DNA from: Brevundimonas sp.
GTDB lineage: Bacteria; Pseudomonadota; Alphaproteobacteria; Caulobacterales; Caulobacteraceae
Direction: 5' to 3'
DNA length: 37,636 bases
Assembly (NCBI RefSeq): GCF_013912005.1
Contig: NZ_JACESB010000026.1
Span: 1 to 37,636, forward strand
A program made the translations under genes and the position numbers. Every line of letters starts with the position of its first letter. Within the stretch, counting starts at the first letter, position 1. Below, piece after piece: positions 24,248 to 34,132 of this stretch. The notes below the pieces were generated by a model that ran no database searches, was not told where the DNA came from, and saw nothing but the letters and a program-made list of their open reading frames with translations.

Positions 24248-25396
24248 ATGTCGCTCCGTTCCCGTCTCGTCGTCCCGGTGCTCGGCCTCGGCCAGACCGT
24301 CGCCTTCGCCTCCAGCTACTACCTGCTGGGCGTCCTCGCCGATCCGATGGCGCGCGGTCTCGGCCTGCCGCCGGCGCGCCTGTTCGCGGCCCTGTCCGTC
24401 GCCTTCCTGATCTCGGCGGCGCTGACGCCGGCGGCCGGTCGATGGATCGAGCGGCGCGGCGGCCGGCGCGCGCTGCTCGGGTCGCACCTCGCCTTCGCCG
24501 CGGCCCTGCTGGTCATGGCCGCGGCGCCCCACCCGGCGATCGGCCTCGTCGGCGTCGCCGCCCTCGGCGTCGGCATGGGCGTCGGCCTGTACGGCACCGC
24601 CTTCGCGGTGCTGGTCGAGATCCACGGCGCCGCCGCCCGCCGGCCGATCACCGCCGTCTCCCTGCTCGGGGCCCTGGGCGGCGGCCTCGGCTGGCCGGTC
24701 ACCCGGCTGGCGGTCGAGGCGGGCGACTGGCGCGCCGCCTGCCTGCTGTGGGCGGCGCTGCATCTCCTGCTCTGCCTGCCGCTGGTCGCCGCCGTGCTGC
24801 CGCGCCGACGGCCGCAGGACGCCCCCGACGCCCCGACCGGCGCGCCGGTCCGCTGGGACGGTCCGATGATCCGCATTGCGGCGATCTTCGCCGGGGCGTG
24901 GACGGTGGCGACGGCGATGGGCGCGCACCTGCCGCGTCTGCTCGCCGACCTCGGCATGGCGCCGGCGCACGCCGCCTGGGCCGCCGGACTGATGGCCGCC
25001 AGCGCCATCGCCGCCCGGCTGTTCGACCTGGTCGTCCTGCACCGCGCCCATCCGGTGCTGACGGTGCGGATCGCCTGCCTGTTCCACCCGCTCGGCGCGG
25101 CGCTGGCCGTGTCCGGCGGCGGCCGGCTGGCGGCCTTGCTGGCGGTCGGGCAGGGGGCCGGCAACGGCCTGCTGTCAGTGGCCTCCGGCGTCCTGCCCCT
25201 GCATGTCTTCGGTCCGGACCGCTACGCCGTCCGCCAGGCCATGGTCCTGACGCCGGCGCGCTATCTCCAGGCCCTGGCGCCCGCGGCCTGGGCGGTGGCC
25301 ATGGACGTCTCGGCCGGCTTCGCCCTGGCGGCGTCGAGCCTCGTCTGCCTGGCCATGGGCGCGCTGACCCTCGGCCTCGTCCCTAGGTCCCGCTGA
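24248..25396 (+). CDS. MFS transporter
   Basis: A 382-residue inner-membrane protein with about twelve hydrophobic helices. Motifs include LTPAAGRWIERRGGRRALL, the MFS motif A loop between helices 2 and 3, and GVGMGVGLYGTAFAVLVE in helix 4. The central loop (about residues 180-205) is Arg/Pro-rich. It is probably regulated by the divergent LysR protein. It may export a small molecule, but the substrate cannot be told. Its 3' end overlaps that of the converging crotonase gene by 14 bp. Confidence 0.88.
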   Translation: MSLRSRLVVPVLGLGQTVAFASSYYLLGVLADPMARGLGLPPARLFAALSVAFLISAALTPAAGRWIERRGGRRALLGSHLAFAAALLVMAAAPHPAIGLVGVAALGVGMGVGLYGTAFAVLVEIHGAAARRPITAVSLLGALGGGLGWPVTRLAVEAGDWRAACLLWAALHLLLCLPLVAAVLPRRRPQDAPDAPTGAPVRWDGPMIRIAAIFAGAWTVATAMGAHLPRLLADLGMAPAHAAWAAGLMAASAIAARLFDLVVLHRAHPVLTVRIACLFHPLGAALAVSGGGRLAALLAVGQGAGNGLLSVASGVLPLHVFGPDRYAVRQAMVLTPARYLQALAPAAWAVAMDVSAGFALAASSLVCLAMGALTLGLVPRSR

Positions 25397-26180
25397 ACCC
25401 CGGGACGCGCTTGTCCAGCGCCGCCGCCACGCCCTCGGCGTGGTCGTCGGTCAGGTGCGCCAGCGCCTGAATGGCGGCCGACATCTCCAGCATCTGGTCG
25501 AAATTCATGTCGCGGCCCTGGCGCAGCAGGGCCTTGGCCATGCGCAGGGCCTGCGGCGCGTGGGCGGCGACCCGGCCGGCGGTGGTCAGGGCCTCGGCCA
25601 TCAGCGCCTCCGGCGCCACCACGTGATTGACCAGCCCCCAGCGCTCCGCCGTCGCGGCGTCGATGGTCTCGCCGGTGAACAGCATCTCGGCGGCGCGCGC
25701 GTAGCCGATGTTGCGCGGCAGCAGCCACGAACCGCCGTCGCCGGGGATGATCCCCAGCTTCAGGAAGGGCACGCCGAAGCGGGCGTCGCTGGCCGCGATG
25801 CGGATGTCGGCGAGCCCGGCGATGTCGCAGCCCAGGCCCATGGCCGCCCCGTTCACCGCCGCGATCAGCGGGACCTCGAGCCCGTAGAGCGACCGGACGA
25901 TCCGGTGCACCACGCGCCGATAGCGCTCGCGGATCTCCGCGCCGGAGCCCTCGAACAGGTCGCGCCGCTCGCGCATGGCCTTCAGGTCGCCCCCGGCGGA
26001 AAAGGCCCGACCGGCGCCGGTCAGCACCACGCAGCGCACCGCCGGATCGCCGTTCACCGCCGCGCAGGCCTCGGCGAAGGCCTCGCCGTCCTGGAGGTCG
26101 GGCAGGGCGTTCAGCCGCTCGGCCCGGTCGAGGGTCCAGATTTCGACGGCGTCGCGTCGCTCGCGCACGATCAGGGTCAT
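25383..26180 (-). CDS. crotonase (enoyl-CoA hydratase/isomerase) family protein
   Basis: A 265-residue CoA-enzyme of the crotonase fold. FSAGGDLKAM and GAAMGLGCDIAGLADIRIA form the oxyanion hole and CoA pocket. In hydratases two Glu residues act on water (GGGCE and PEI segments of the rat enzyme). Here the matching positions are Asp (GLGCD) and Phe (GVPFLKLGIIPGDGG), so simple hydratase activity is doubtful; an isomerase or other crotonase reaction is more likely. The ATG at 26180 gives the usual N-terminus (TLIVRERRDAVEIWTLDR) but lacks a ribosome site; ATGs at 26198 and 26213 are alternatives. Confidence 0.88.
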   Translation of the reverse strand: MTLIVRERRDAVEIWTLDRAERLNALPDLQDGEAFAEACAAVNGDPAVRCVVLTGAGRAFSAGGDLKAMRERRDLFEGSGAEIRERYRRVVHRIVRSLYGLEVPLIAAVNGAAMGLGCDIAGLADIRIAASDARFGVPFLKLGIIPGDGGSWLLPRNIGYARAAEMLFTGETIDAATAERWGLVNHVVAPEALMAEALTTAGRVAAHAPQALRMAKALLRQGRDMNFDQMLEMSAAIQALAHLTDDHAEGVAAALDKRVPGFSGT

Positions 26181-26234
26181 GACCGGACAGTGCCGCATCC
26201 CGGCGGCGGGCACAATTGCGTCCGGAAACGACGA

Positions 26235-26258
26235 AGCCCCGGCCTTGCGGCCGGGGCT
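26235..26258 (-). terminator. strong hairpin terminator after the 52-residue gene
   Basis: AGCCCCGGCC/GGCCGGGGCT form a perfect 10-bp stem with a 4-base loop. On the minus strand it is followed by TCGTCGTTT. It lies 26 bp past the stop of the 52-codon gene at 26284, and would end that transcript before the crotonase gene. Confidence 0.7.
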
Positions 26259-26283
26259 CCATCGCTTGCGGCGGGGGCGCGCC

Positions 26284-26442
26284 CTAGCGGCGCACCCTGT
26301 CCAGCCGGATCGGCTCGAAGTTGGACGGGTGGCTGACCACGCGGTCGCCCGCCCCGTTCGTCTGCTTCGTGTTCACCAGCATCCCGCCCCAGAGGGCGAA
26401 GGACAGCATGGCATGCTGGAGGTTCCGGGTGTTCTCGTTCAT
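26284..26442 (-). CDS. 52-residue protein of unknown function
   Basis: Starts at the ATG at 26442, which has an excellent AAAGGAGA ribosome site 8 bases upstream, and is followed by a strong terminator, so it is a genuine monocistronic small gene. The sequence MNENTRNLQHAMLSFALWG is weakly amphipathic or hydrophobic in the middle; the C-terminal half is polar and basic (NFEPIRLDRVRR). There is no Cys, signal peptide or known motif. A longer frame from 26481 is unlikely given the ribosome site. Confidence 0.7.
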   Translation of the reverse strand: MNENTRNLQHAMLSFALWGGMLVNTKQTNGAGDRVVSHPSNFEPIRLDRVRR

Positions 26443-26496
26443 CTCTGATGTCTCCTTTCGCTGAACGATGAAAAGAGACACGTCGTGCTCGCAGGG

Positions 26497-26526
26497 GTTC
26501 TCACCCTCTCAGTCGTTTCGCGTCAT
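26497..26526 (-). promoter_or_regulatory. weak candidate promoter of the 52-residue gene
   Basis: On the minus strand ATGACGC (26526-26520) resembles -35 TTGACGS, and GTGAGAAC (26504-26497) resembles GCTANAWC, with 15 bases between. The start would be near 26490, leaving a leader of about 50 bases. The rest of the 152-bp divergent gap holds a TTTTTCGC tract before the DUF1289 start and nothing else I can name. Confidence 0.2.
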
Positions 26527-26594
26527 CCTCAACCTGGGCCAATCCAACGGGGAATGCAAGTTTTCGCTCCGCTACCGGACCATTTTTCGCACTG

Positions 26595-26798
26595 ATGTCA
26601 TCAAAACCGCCACAGCCGCCCCGCGCCATCGCCACCCCCTGCGTCCAGGTCTGCATCGTCGACGGCGCGACGGGCCTCTGCCTCGGCTGCCACCGCACCC
26701 TGCCGGAGATCGGCGGCTGGAGCCGCTTCACCGACGCCGAACGGGCGGCGATCATGGCGGAGCTGCCGCGGCGGGCGGCGAAGGGGAAAGAGGGATGA
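26595..26798 (+). CDS. DUF1289 family small Cys-rich protein
   Basis: A 67-residue protein with the four-Cys pattern of DUF1289: Cys16, Cys20, Cys29 and Cys32 (TPCVQVCIVDGATGLCLGC), then the conserved RTLPEIGGW and an Ala/Arg-rich helix. The Cys arrangement suggests a zinc or Fe-S site; the role is not established. No good ribosome site precedes the ATG at 26595. The TGA stop (26796-26798) is provided by the first GGGATGA unit of the heptamer repeat that follows. Confidence 0.88.
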   Translation: MSSKPPQPPRAIATPCVQVCIVDGATGLCLGCHRTLPEIGGWSRFTDAERAAIMAELPRRAAKGKEG

Positions 26799-26968
26799 GG
26801 GATGAGGGATGAGGGAGTAGGGAGCAGAGAGCAGGGAGCAGGGAGTAGGGCGTGGGGATCAGCGCTCCTCCCCTCGGCGAGGCGACGAGTCCGCACCCTC
26901 GCCCCCATCCCTCATCCCTCATCCCTCATCCCTCATCCCTAGTCCCTAATCCCTACTCCCTACTCCCC
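26791..26968. repeat. heptamer (GGGATGA-type) inverted repeat, locus 2
   Basis: The left part has 7-mers GGGATGA (three), then GGGAGTA, GGGAGCA and GAGAGCA variants. The right part has the reverse complements: TCATCCC (four), then TAGTCCC, TAATCCC and TACTCCC. A perfect 26-bp inverted arm joins 26791-26816 with 26908-26933 or, one unit shifted, 26915-26940. Between them lies about 90 bp of ordinary-looking sequence. It fills the gap between the DUF1289 and retropepsin genes, both on the plus strand, and its first unit supplies the DUF1289 stop codon. Confidence 0.8.
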
Positions 26969-27035
26969 CTCATTAACCTCCCCCCAACCACGCTCCTTCA
27001 CCGCATTCCAACCGCCCCCGTGCGACATCGCCGGC

Positions 27036-27521
27036 ATGCGCTTCGACCTGTCCTCGCTCGGGGTCCTGTCCCTCGCCGTCGCCTCCTCCCTCACCGTGCT
27101 GTGGTGGATGGACATGGGCGGGGTGCGGGGAGTCGCCCATGCGGCCGGGACCGCGGGCGTCGCCCGGGTGGCGCGCGCCGCCGACGGCCACTACTGGGCC
27201 GACGCCCTCGTCGAGGGCCGGCCGGTCCGCCTGATGGTCGACACCGGCGCCAGCCGGGTGATCCTGACCCGCGCCGACGCCGCCCGCCTCGGGGTGGAGC
27301 CGGCGGCGGACGCCTTCTCCACCACCCTCGCGACCGCCGCGGGACCGGTCGGCGCCGCCCCTGTCCGGCTGCGCTCGGTGGCCGTCGCCGGCGTCGCCCT
27401 CGACGGGGTCGACGCCCTCGTGGTCGACCGCGGCCTGCCGCACTCCCTGCTGGGCATGAGCTACCTCGGCCGCCTCTCCGCCTTCACCGCCACCCCCACG
27501 CGCCTGACGCTGGAGGGGTAG
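27036..27521 (+). CDS. retropepsin-like aspartic protease (clan AA, membrane anchored)
   Basis: A 161-residue protein with an N-terminal hydrophobic helix (residues 5-27), a short linker and a single retropepsin domain. VDTGAS (68-73) holds the catalytic Asp69, followed by the flap-like region and SLLGMSYLGRLSAF, the C-terminal ILG-type motif. It fits the TIGR02281-type clan AA proteases of alphaproteobacteria. One active-site motif means it must dimerise. The membrane helix and the polar domain suggest a periplasmic site. Substrate unknown. Confidence 0.9.
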   Translation: MRFDLSSLGVLSLAVASSLTVLWWMDMGGVRGVAHAAGTAGVARVARAADGHYWADALVEGRPVRLMVDTGASRVILTRADAARLGVEPAADAFSTTLATAAGPVGAAPVRLRSVAVAGVALDGVDALVVDRGLPHSLLGMSYLGRLSAFTATPTRLTLEG

Positions 27522-27529
27522 GGGAGGAT

Positions 27530-27638
27530 CAGGGATGAGGGATGAGGGCCAGGGCTGCAGGCGGCCGCCGGACGTGAGCGCCGCGCACCCCGCTGGCTCG
27601 TCGGTCCTCATCCCTCATCCCTCATCCCTCGTCCCTAC
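27530..27638. repeat. heptamer (GGGATGA-type) inverted repeat, locus 3
   Basis: GGGATGAGGGATGAGGG (27532-27548) is perfectly complementary to 27612-27628 in the convergent gap between the retropepsin and TauE genes. The right side has three TCATCCC units and one TCGTCCC variant reaching the TauE stop. The 63-bp middle is GC-rich without a clear pattern. It may act as a two-way terminator. Confidence 0.75.
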
Positions 27639-28459
27639 AAAGCCTTCACCACCACCAGCGCCGCCGTGATCAGCAGGTAGATCGCGAACGACCGCCGCAG
27701 CACCTTGCGGTCCAGCCGGTGCGCCAGCTTCGCCCCCCAAGGCGCCACCGCCGTGGTCAGCACCGCCATCACCACCGCGCCCGGGACGTTGACGTAGCCC
27801 AGCGACAGCGGCGGCCGTCCCGCCGCCGCCCAGCCGAACACGACGAAGCCGAGGGTCGCGGCCGTCCCGATGGCCACCCCGAAGCCCGAGGCCGTGGCCA
27901 CCGCCTGATGGATCGGCCGCCCGCACAGGGTCAGCAACATGCCGCCGAAGCTGCCGCCGCCGATGCCCATCATCGCCGACAGGCCGCCGATCGCCGTCCC
28001 GAGCCCGCGTCGCGCCCAGCCGGTCGGCAGGCTCCGCCACGGCGCCCAGCCCTCGCGCATCAGCCCCAACTGCGCGGCCACCGCCGCCAGACAGACGCCG
28101 TAGACCAGCGCCAGCCCCTCCATCGAGGTCACGCCGGCGACCGCGGCTCCGGCGACAGCGCCTGCGCCCACCCACGGCGTCCACGTCTTCAGCACCGTCT
28201 CGTCCACGGCTCCATGCGCCCGGTGCGCCCGCAGCGAGCGCCACGAGGTGGCGACGATGGTCAGCAGCGAGGTGCCGATGGCCACGTGCAGGTTGCTCTC
28301 GCCCCCGACCCCCAGCACCTCGAAGGCGTAGAACACCGCCGGCACGATCACCGTCCCGCCGCCGACCCCGAACAGGCCGGCGATCAGCCCGCCGAACAGC
28401 CCCGCCGCCGTCAGGGCGGCCAGCAGCATCACGATCTCGTTCAGGGGCAGGGCGGTCAT
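27635..28459 (-). CDS. TauE/SafE family sulfite/organosulfur exporter
   Basis: A 274-residue inner-membrane protein with about eight helices. The two repeats carry the family glycine motifs: GGLIAGLFGVGGGTVIVPAV near residues 23-42 and GGLSAMMGIGGGSFGGMLL near 155-175. IGTSLLTIVATSWRSLRAH is the typical loop after the first repeat. TauE-family members export sulfite, sulfoacetate or similar anions, but substrate cannot be assigned. It ends within the heptamer repeat region. Confidence 0.9.
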   Translation of the reverse strand: MTALPLNEIVMLLAALTAAGLFGGLIAGLFGVGGGTVIVPAVFYAFEVLGVGGESNLHVAIGTSLLTIVATSWRSLRAHRAHGAVDETVLKTWTPWVGAGAVAGAAVAGVTSMEGLALVYGVCLAAVAAQLGLMREGWAPWRSLPTGWARRGLGTAIGGLSAMMGIGGGSFGGMLLTLCGRPIHQAVATASGFGVAIGTAATLGFVVFGWAAAGRPPLSLGYVNVPGAVVMAVLTTAVAPWGAKLAHRLDRKVLRRSFAIYLLITAALVVVKAL

Positions 28460-28494
28460 GAGCCAGCTCTAACCGAGGCGACCTTCACCGTCTC

Positions 28495-28556
28495 CTCCCC
28501 CGTCGCGCAGCGATGGGGAGGGGGACCATCCGGAGCCGCAGGCGAAGGATGGGGAG
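28495..28556. repeat. double-hairpin intergenic repeat upstream of the Nramp-like gene
   Basis: CCCC-GT-CGC/GCG-AT-GGGG with a GCA loop (about 28498-28518) is followed by CCATCC/GGATGG (28527-28532 with 28547-28552). It fills the divergent gap between the TauE and Nramp-like genes. Shape and position match the REP-like element at 17918-17959, though the sequence differs. It probably belongs to a dispersed family in this genome. Confidence 0.45.
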
Positions 28557-28623
28557 AGGTGGAAGGAGGGCAGGCTTGCAAGGCGCCCGGGATCGGGCTC
28601 CTCTGGCGCTCGAGGGAGCCGCC

Positions 28624-29925
28624 ATGACGGAACACCACGACGAGGCCGCAGCCGCCGCGCCCCCCGCCGGCGCCCGCTGGCGGTTGATCGGCCCCGGCGT
28701 CGTCGCCGCCGCCACCGGCGTTGGCGCCGGGGACCTGGTCGCCACCTTGGTGGCCGGATCGAAGTTCGGCTACGCCCTGCTGTGGGCGGCGGTGATCGGA
28801 ACCCTGCTCAAGATCTCACTGGCCGAGGCCGTCGGCCGCTGGTCGCTGGCCTCCGGCCGGACCATCTTCGAGGGCTGGTCCAGCCTCGGTCCGGGCTGGT
28901 TCGGCGGCCGGCTCAACTGGGCCAGCGCCTATTTCGGCGTCTATGTGGTGCTGTGGGGCTTCGTCTACGGCGCCACCGCCATGACCGCCTCGGCCCTGCC
29001 CCTGGCGGCCCTCCTCGACCGCACCCCGCTGGCGCTCGACCTCAAGGCCTGGGCGATGATCCTCGGCGTGCTGGGCCTGATCCTCGTCTGGTTCAACCGC
29101 TATCCGCTGTTCGAGAAGCTGATGACCGGCCTCGTCGGCGTGATGTTCGTCACCGTGGTCGGGCTGGCGGTGATCGTGGCGCCGGATCTCCCCGCCCTCG
29201 CCCGGGGCCTCGTCCCGAGCCTCCCGCCGGGCGCCGCCTACTACACCCTCGGCCTGATCGGCGGGGTCGGCGGCACCATCACCCTGGCGGCCTACGGCTA
29301 CTGGATCGGCCAGAAGGGCTGGCGCGGTCCGGCCTGGATGCGCGTGATGCGGCTGGACAACCGGATCGGCTACGCCGTCACCGGCGTGTTCGTCATCGCC
29401 ATGCTCATCGTCGGCGCCGAGCTGCTCCATGCCTCGAACATCGCCCTGGCCGGCGGCGACCGCGGCCTGCTCGACCTCGACGGCGTGCTGCGCGAGCGCT
29501 TCGGCGACGCCGTGGGCGTGCTGTTTCTCGTCGGCTTCTTCGCGGCCAGCTTCTCGTCCCTGATCGGCGTCTGGCACGGCGTCGGCCTGATGTTCGCCGA
29601 CTTCTGGGGCCACGTCCGCCACGGCCCCGGGCGAGCGGGAGCCGCCGGCGAAGGCAGCCCGGCCTTCCGCGGCTACCTGCTGTGGCTGACCTTCCCGCCG
29701 ATGCTGCTGCTGTTCATGGACCGGCCGTTCGGCCTGATCGTCGCCTACGGCGCGCTCGGCGCGGTCTTCATGCCCTTCCTCGCCTTCACCCTGCTGTGGC
29801 TGCTCAACTCCGGCCGCACGCCGCCCGAATGGCGCAGCCGCGGGCTGTCCAACACCATGCTCGTCGCCGGCGGCCTGCTGTTCTGCGTTCTCGCCGGGCG
29901 GGAGCTGACGGGCCTGTTCGGCTAG
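28624..29925 (+). CDS. Nramp-related transporter lacking the DPGN and MPH metal motifs
   Basis: A 433-residue, eleven-helix protein of the Nramp (SLC11) superfamily. Its opening, RLIGPGVVAAATGVGAGDLV, aligns with Nramp helix 1, but DPGN reads GAGD (residues 34-37). In helix 6 the MPHN segment reads TLAA (220-223, in GGTITLAAYGYW). Canonical Nramps bind Mn2+ or Fe2+ with that Asp, Asn and Met, so this one probably carries something else or binds differently. GSKFGYALLWAAVIGTLLKISLAEAVGRW is otherwise typical. The ATG at 28624 follows GAGGGAG. Its TAG shares CTAG with the stop of the converging ogt gene. Confidence 0.85.
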   Translation: MTEHHDEAAAAAPPAGARWRLIGPGVVAAATGVGAGDLVATLVAGSKFGYALLWAAVIGTLLKISLAEAVGRWSLASGRTIFEGWSSLGPGWFGGRLNWASAYFGVYVVLWGFVYGATAMTASALPLAALLDRTPLALDLKAWAMILGVLGLILVWFNRYPLFEKLMTGLVGVMFVTVVGLAVIVAPDLPALARGLVPSLPPGAAYYTLGLIGGVGGTITLAAYGYWIGQKGWRGPAWMRVMRLDNRIGYAVTGVFVIAMLIVGAELLHASNIALAGGDRGLLDLDGVLRERFGDAVGVLFLVGFFAASFSSLIGVWHGVGLMFADFWGHVRHGPGRAGAAGEGSPAFRGYLLWLTFPPMLLLFMDRPFGLIVAYGALGAVFMPFLAFTLLWLLNSGRTPPEWRSRGLSNTMLVAGGLLFCVLAGRELTGLFG

Positions 29926-30449
29926 ATCAGCAGCGCCCCCTCGTGGCGCAGCAGCCAGGTCTTGCGCTCCAGGCCGCCGCCGAAGCCGACCATGGCCCCG
30001 TCCGCGCCGACCACGCGGTGGCAGGGCAGCACCAGCGGGATGGGATTGCGGTTCAGCGCCACGCCGGCGGCCTGCGCCGCGCCCGGCTCGCCGGCCCGTT
30101 TCGCCATCTCGCCATAGCTGATGGTCACGCCCGCCGGGATCTCCGCCAGCGCCCGCCACACCCGCAGCTGGAAGCCGTCGCCCGCGGCCGCGCCGTCGAG
30201 CGACCATGCGATCCGCGCCAGCGCCCCCGCCTCGCCGGCGAAATAGGCCTCGAGCGCCGCCCGGACCGGTTCCGGCGCCGGACCCGTGTCGCGTTCGGCG
30301 GCCGGCCAGACCCGCCGCATCGCCCGCTCCAGACCATCCGCGAAACTCGCCCCTCGCACGCGTCCGTCGGGATCACAGGCGAGCGCGATCGGCCCGATCG
30401 GCGAGGGCAGGGAACACAGGGTCAGGCGCTTCGGCGCGTCAGGACTCAT
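29922..30449 (-). CDS. ogt: methylated-DNA-protein-cysteine S-methyltransferase (Ogt/AGT)
   Basis: A 175-residue suicide repair enzyme that takes the alkyl group from O6-alkylguanine onto Cys143 of PCHRV. FQLRVWRALAEIPAGVTISYGEMA is the conserved DNA-binding helix-turn-helix. RNPIPLVLPCHRVVGADG with GFGGGLERKTWLLRHEG completes the active-site domain. There is no Ada-type N-terminal regulatory domain, hence Ogt. I chose the ATG at 30449; the minus strand has GGTACACT six bases upstream, a possible -10 that would make the mRNA leaderless. It is divergent from mscS. Confidence 0.93.
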   Translation of the reverse strand: MSPDAPKRLTLCSLPSPIGPIALACDPDGRVRGASFADGLERAMRRVWPAAERDTGPAPEPVRAALEAYFAGEAGALARIAWSLDGAAAGDGFQLRVWRALAEIPAGVTISYGEMAKRAGEPGAAQAAGVALNRNPIPLVLPCHRVVGADGAMVGFGGGLERKTWLLRHEGALLI

Positions 30450-30485
30450 GGCTTCAGTGTACCCCGCGCGCTCGCCTCCGTGCGC

Positions 30486-30523
30486 GCGGTTTCCGGACGC
30501 CGGCCCCCGCCCGCCGGAACCGC
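30486..30523. promoter_or_regulatory. inverted repeat between ogt and mscS
   Basis: GCGGTTTCCGG (30486-30496) and CCGGAACCGC (30514-30523) are complementary apart from one extra T, 17 bases apart, in the middle of the 100-bp divergent gap. It could be an operator for a dimeric regulator or only a hairpin. No regulator is named by the sequence. Confidence 0.3.
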
Positions 30524-30549
30524 AGCGCGGCTGAACGCGCTCCACGGCC

Positions 30550-31602
30550 ATGCTTAGCCTCGCCGACATCGATCAGGGTCAACTGTTCCGCGTCGGCGGC
30601 TCGACGGTCACCGTGGGCGGGGTGGTCGCCGGCCTCGCTGTCTTCCTCGTCGCCTGGCTGGCGTCCAGACTGGTCAGCCGGGCCCTGTGCCGCCTGCGCG
30701 ACCGGTCGAACCGCAGCGCCGCCGCCCTCTACCTGCTGGAGAAGCTGTCCAGCTACGGCCTCGTCATCATCGGCGCCGTCGCCGGGCTCTCGGCCGCCGG
30801 CCTCGACCTGTCCTCCCTGACCATCTTCGCCGGCGCGATCGGCATCGGCGTCGGCCTCGGCCTGCAGGGGGTGGTCAAGGAGTTCGTCTCCGGCATCTTC
30901 CTGATCTTCGACCGCATGGTCGGGGTCGGCGACTATGTCGAGCTCGACGGCGGCGTGCGCGGGGTGGTGGCCGAGATCGGCCCGCGCGCCACCCGCATCC
31001 GCTCCAACGACAACATCAACATCGTCGTCCCCAACTCCTCCCTCATCGAGGGGCGGGTGACCAACTGGACCCTCAAGGGCGACACCCGGCGCATCCACAT
31101 CCCCTTCGCCGTGGCCTACGGCGCCGACCGCAGCCAGGTCCGCGAGGCGGTGCTCGCCGCCGCCCGCGCCAGCCCCTTCACCCTGCCGGAGACGGAGTCG
31201 CGCCGGAGCCAGGTCTGGCTGGTCGGCTTCGGCGAGAGCGGCCTCGACTTCGAGCTGCTGGTCTGGCCGACCCAGGAGGCGGTCAAGCGCCCGGCGGCCA
31301 TGCACGCCGCCTACACCTGGGCCATCGCCGACGCCCTCGAGCAGGCCGGCATCGAGATCCCCTTCCCGCAGACCGACCTGCGCCTGCGCAGCGTGTTCGG
31401 CCGCGAGGGCGACGACGCGCTCAGCGCGCTCGGCCTCCGCCACGCCGGCGAGACGCAGCGTCCGCCCGCCGCCGGCCCCGGCGAGGCCCGGCCCCAGCCG
31501 AAGGCCCCGCCCGTCAACGACGCGGCCGAGGACGTCATGTCGTCGCCCGATCCGCGCGAGGCCGAGGAGCCGCCGGCCGAGGGCCCCGCGCCCGCCCGCT
31601 GA
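30550..31602 (+). CDS. MscS-family mechanosensitive ion channel
   Basis: A 350-residue inner-membrane channel that opens under membrane tension to release solutes in hypo-osmotic shock. Three hydrophobic helices lie at about residues 20-42, 66-84 and 91-120; the last is the Gly/Ala-rich pore helix (GAIGIGVGLGLQGVVKEFVSGIFLIFDR). The beta domain follows (VGDYVELDGGVRGVVAEIGPRATRIRS, NIVVPNSSLIEGRVTNWT), then the alpha/beta C-terminal domain. A Pro/Glu/Ala-rich tail of about 55 residues is probably disordered. It reads away from ogt, and uvrB follows 89 bp downstream. Confidence 0.94.
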   Translation: MLSLADIDQGQLFRVGGSTVTVGGVVAGLAVFLVAWLASRLVSRALCRLRDRSNRSAAALYLLEKLSSYGLVIIGAVAGLSAAGLDLSSLTIFAGAIGIGVGLGLQGVVKEFVSGIFLIFDRMVGVGDYVELDGGVRGVVAEIGPRATRIRSNDNINIVVPNSSLIEGRVTNWTLKGDTRRIHIPFAVAYGADRSQVREAVLAAARASPFTLPETESRRSQVWLVGFGESGLDFELLVWPTQEAVKRPAAMHAAYTWAIADALEQAGIEIPFPQTDLRLRSVFGREGDDALSALGLRHAGETQRPPAAGPGEARPQPKAPPVNDAAEDVMSSPDPREAEEPPAEGPAPAR

Positions 31603-31655
31603 GCGCCCGCTCCCGCCACCGGCTGTCAGCAGCCTGCGGCGCGGCCGCGCGTTCA

Positions 31656-31685
31656 CTGGCGGTCCGCCCCTCCGCCGCCTAGATT
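31656..31685 (+). promoter_or_regulatory. candidate uvrB promoter (-35/-10)
   Basis: CTGGCGG (31656-31662) resembles the Caulobacter -35 TTGACGS, and CCTAGATT (31678-31685) resembles GCTANAWC, with 15 bases between. The -10 ends six bases before the ATG at 31692 and there is no ribosome site, so the mRNA may begin at the start codon. It lies immediately beside the LexA box. Confidence 0.45.
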
Positions 31686-31691
31686 GCGTTC

Positions 31692-34061
<2,370 letters not shown>

Positions 34062-34132
34062 GGGGCACCGGGAAGCGATGGAGGAGAGGCGACAGCGTGG
34101 CCGAGGAGCACTCGGAGGGACACAGCGCCATA

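Noticed and set aside
26791-26968. CRISPR array
   Set aside because: The repeat unit is only 7 bp, without spacers of constant length, and the two sides face in opposite directions.
31651-31665. A second LexA box upstream of uvrB (GTTC-ACTGGCG-GTCC)
   Set aside because: One half-site has a mismatch and the perfect box lies 37 bp downstream; too weak to list as a feature.
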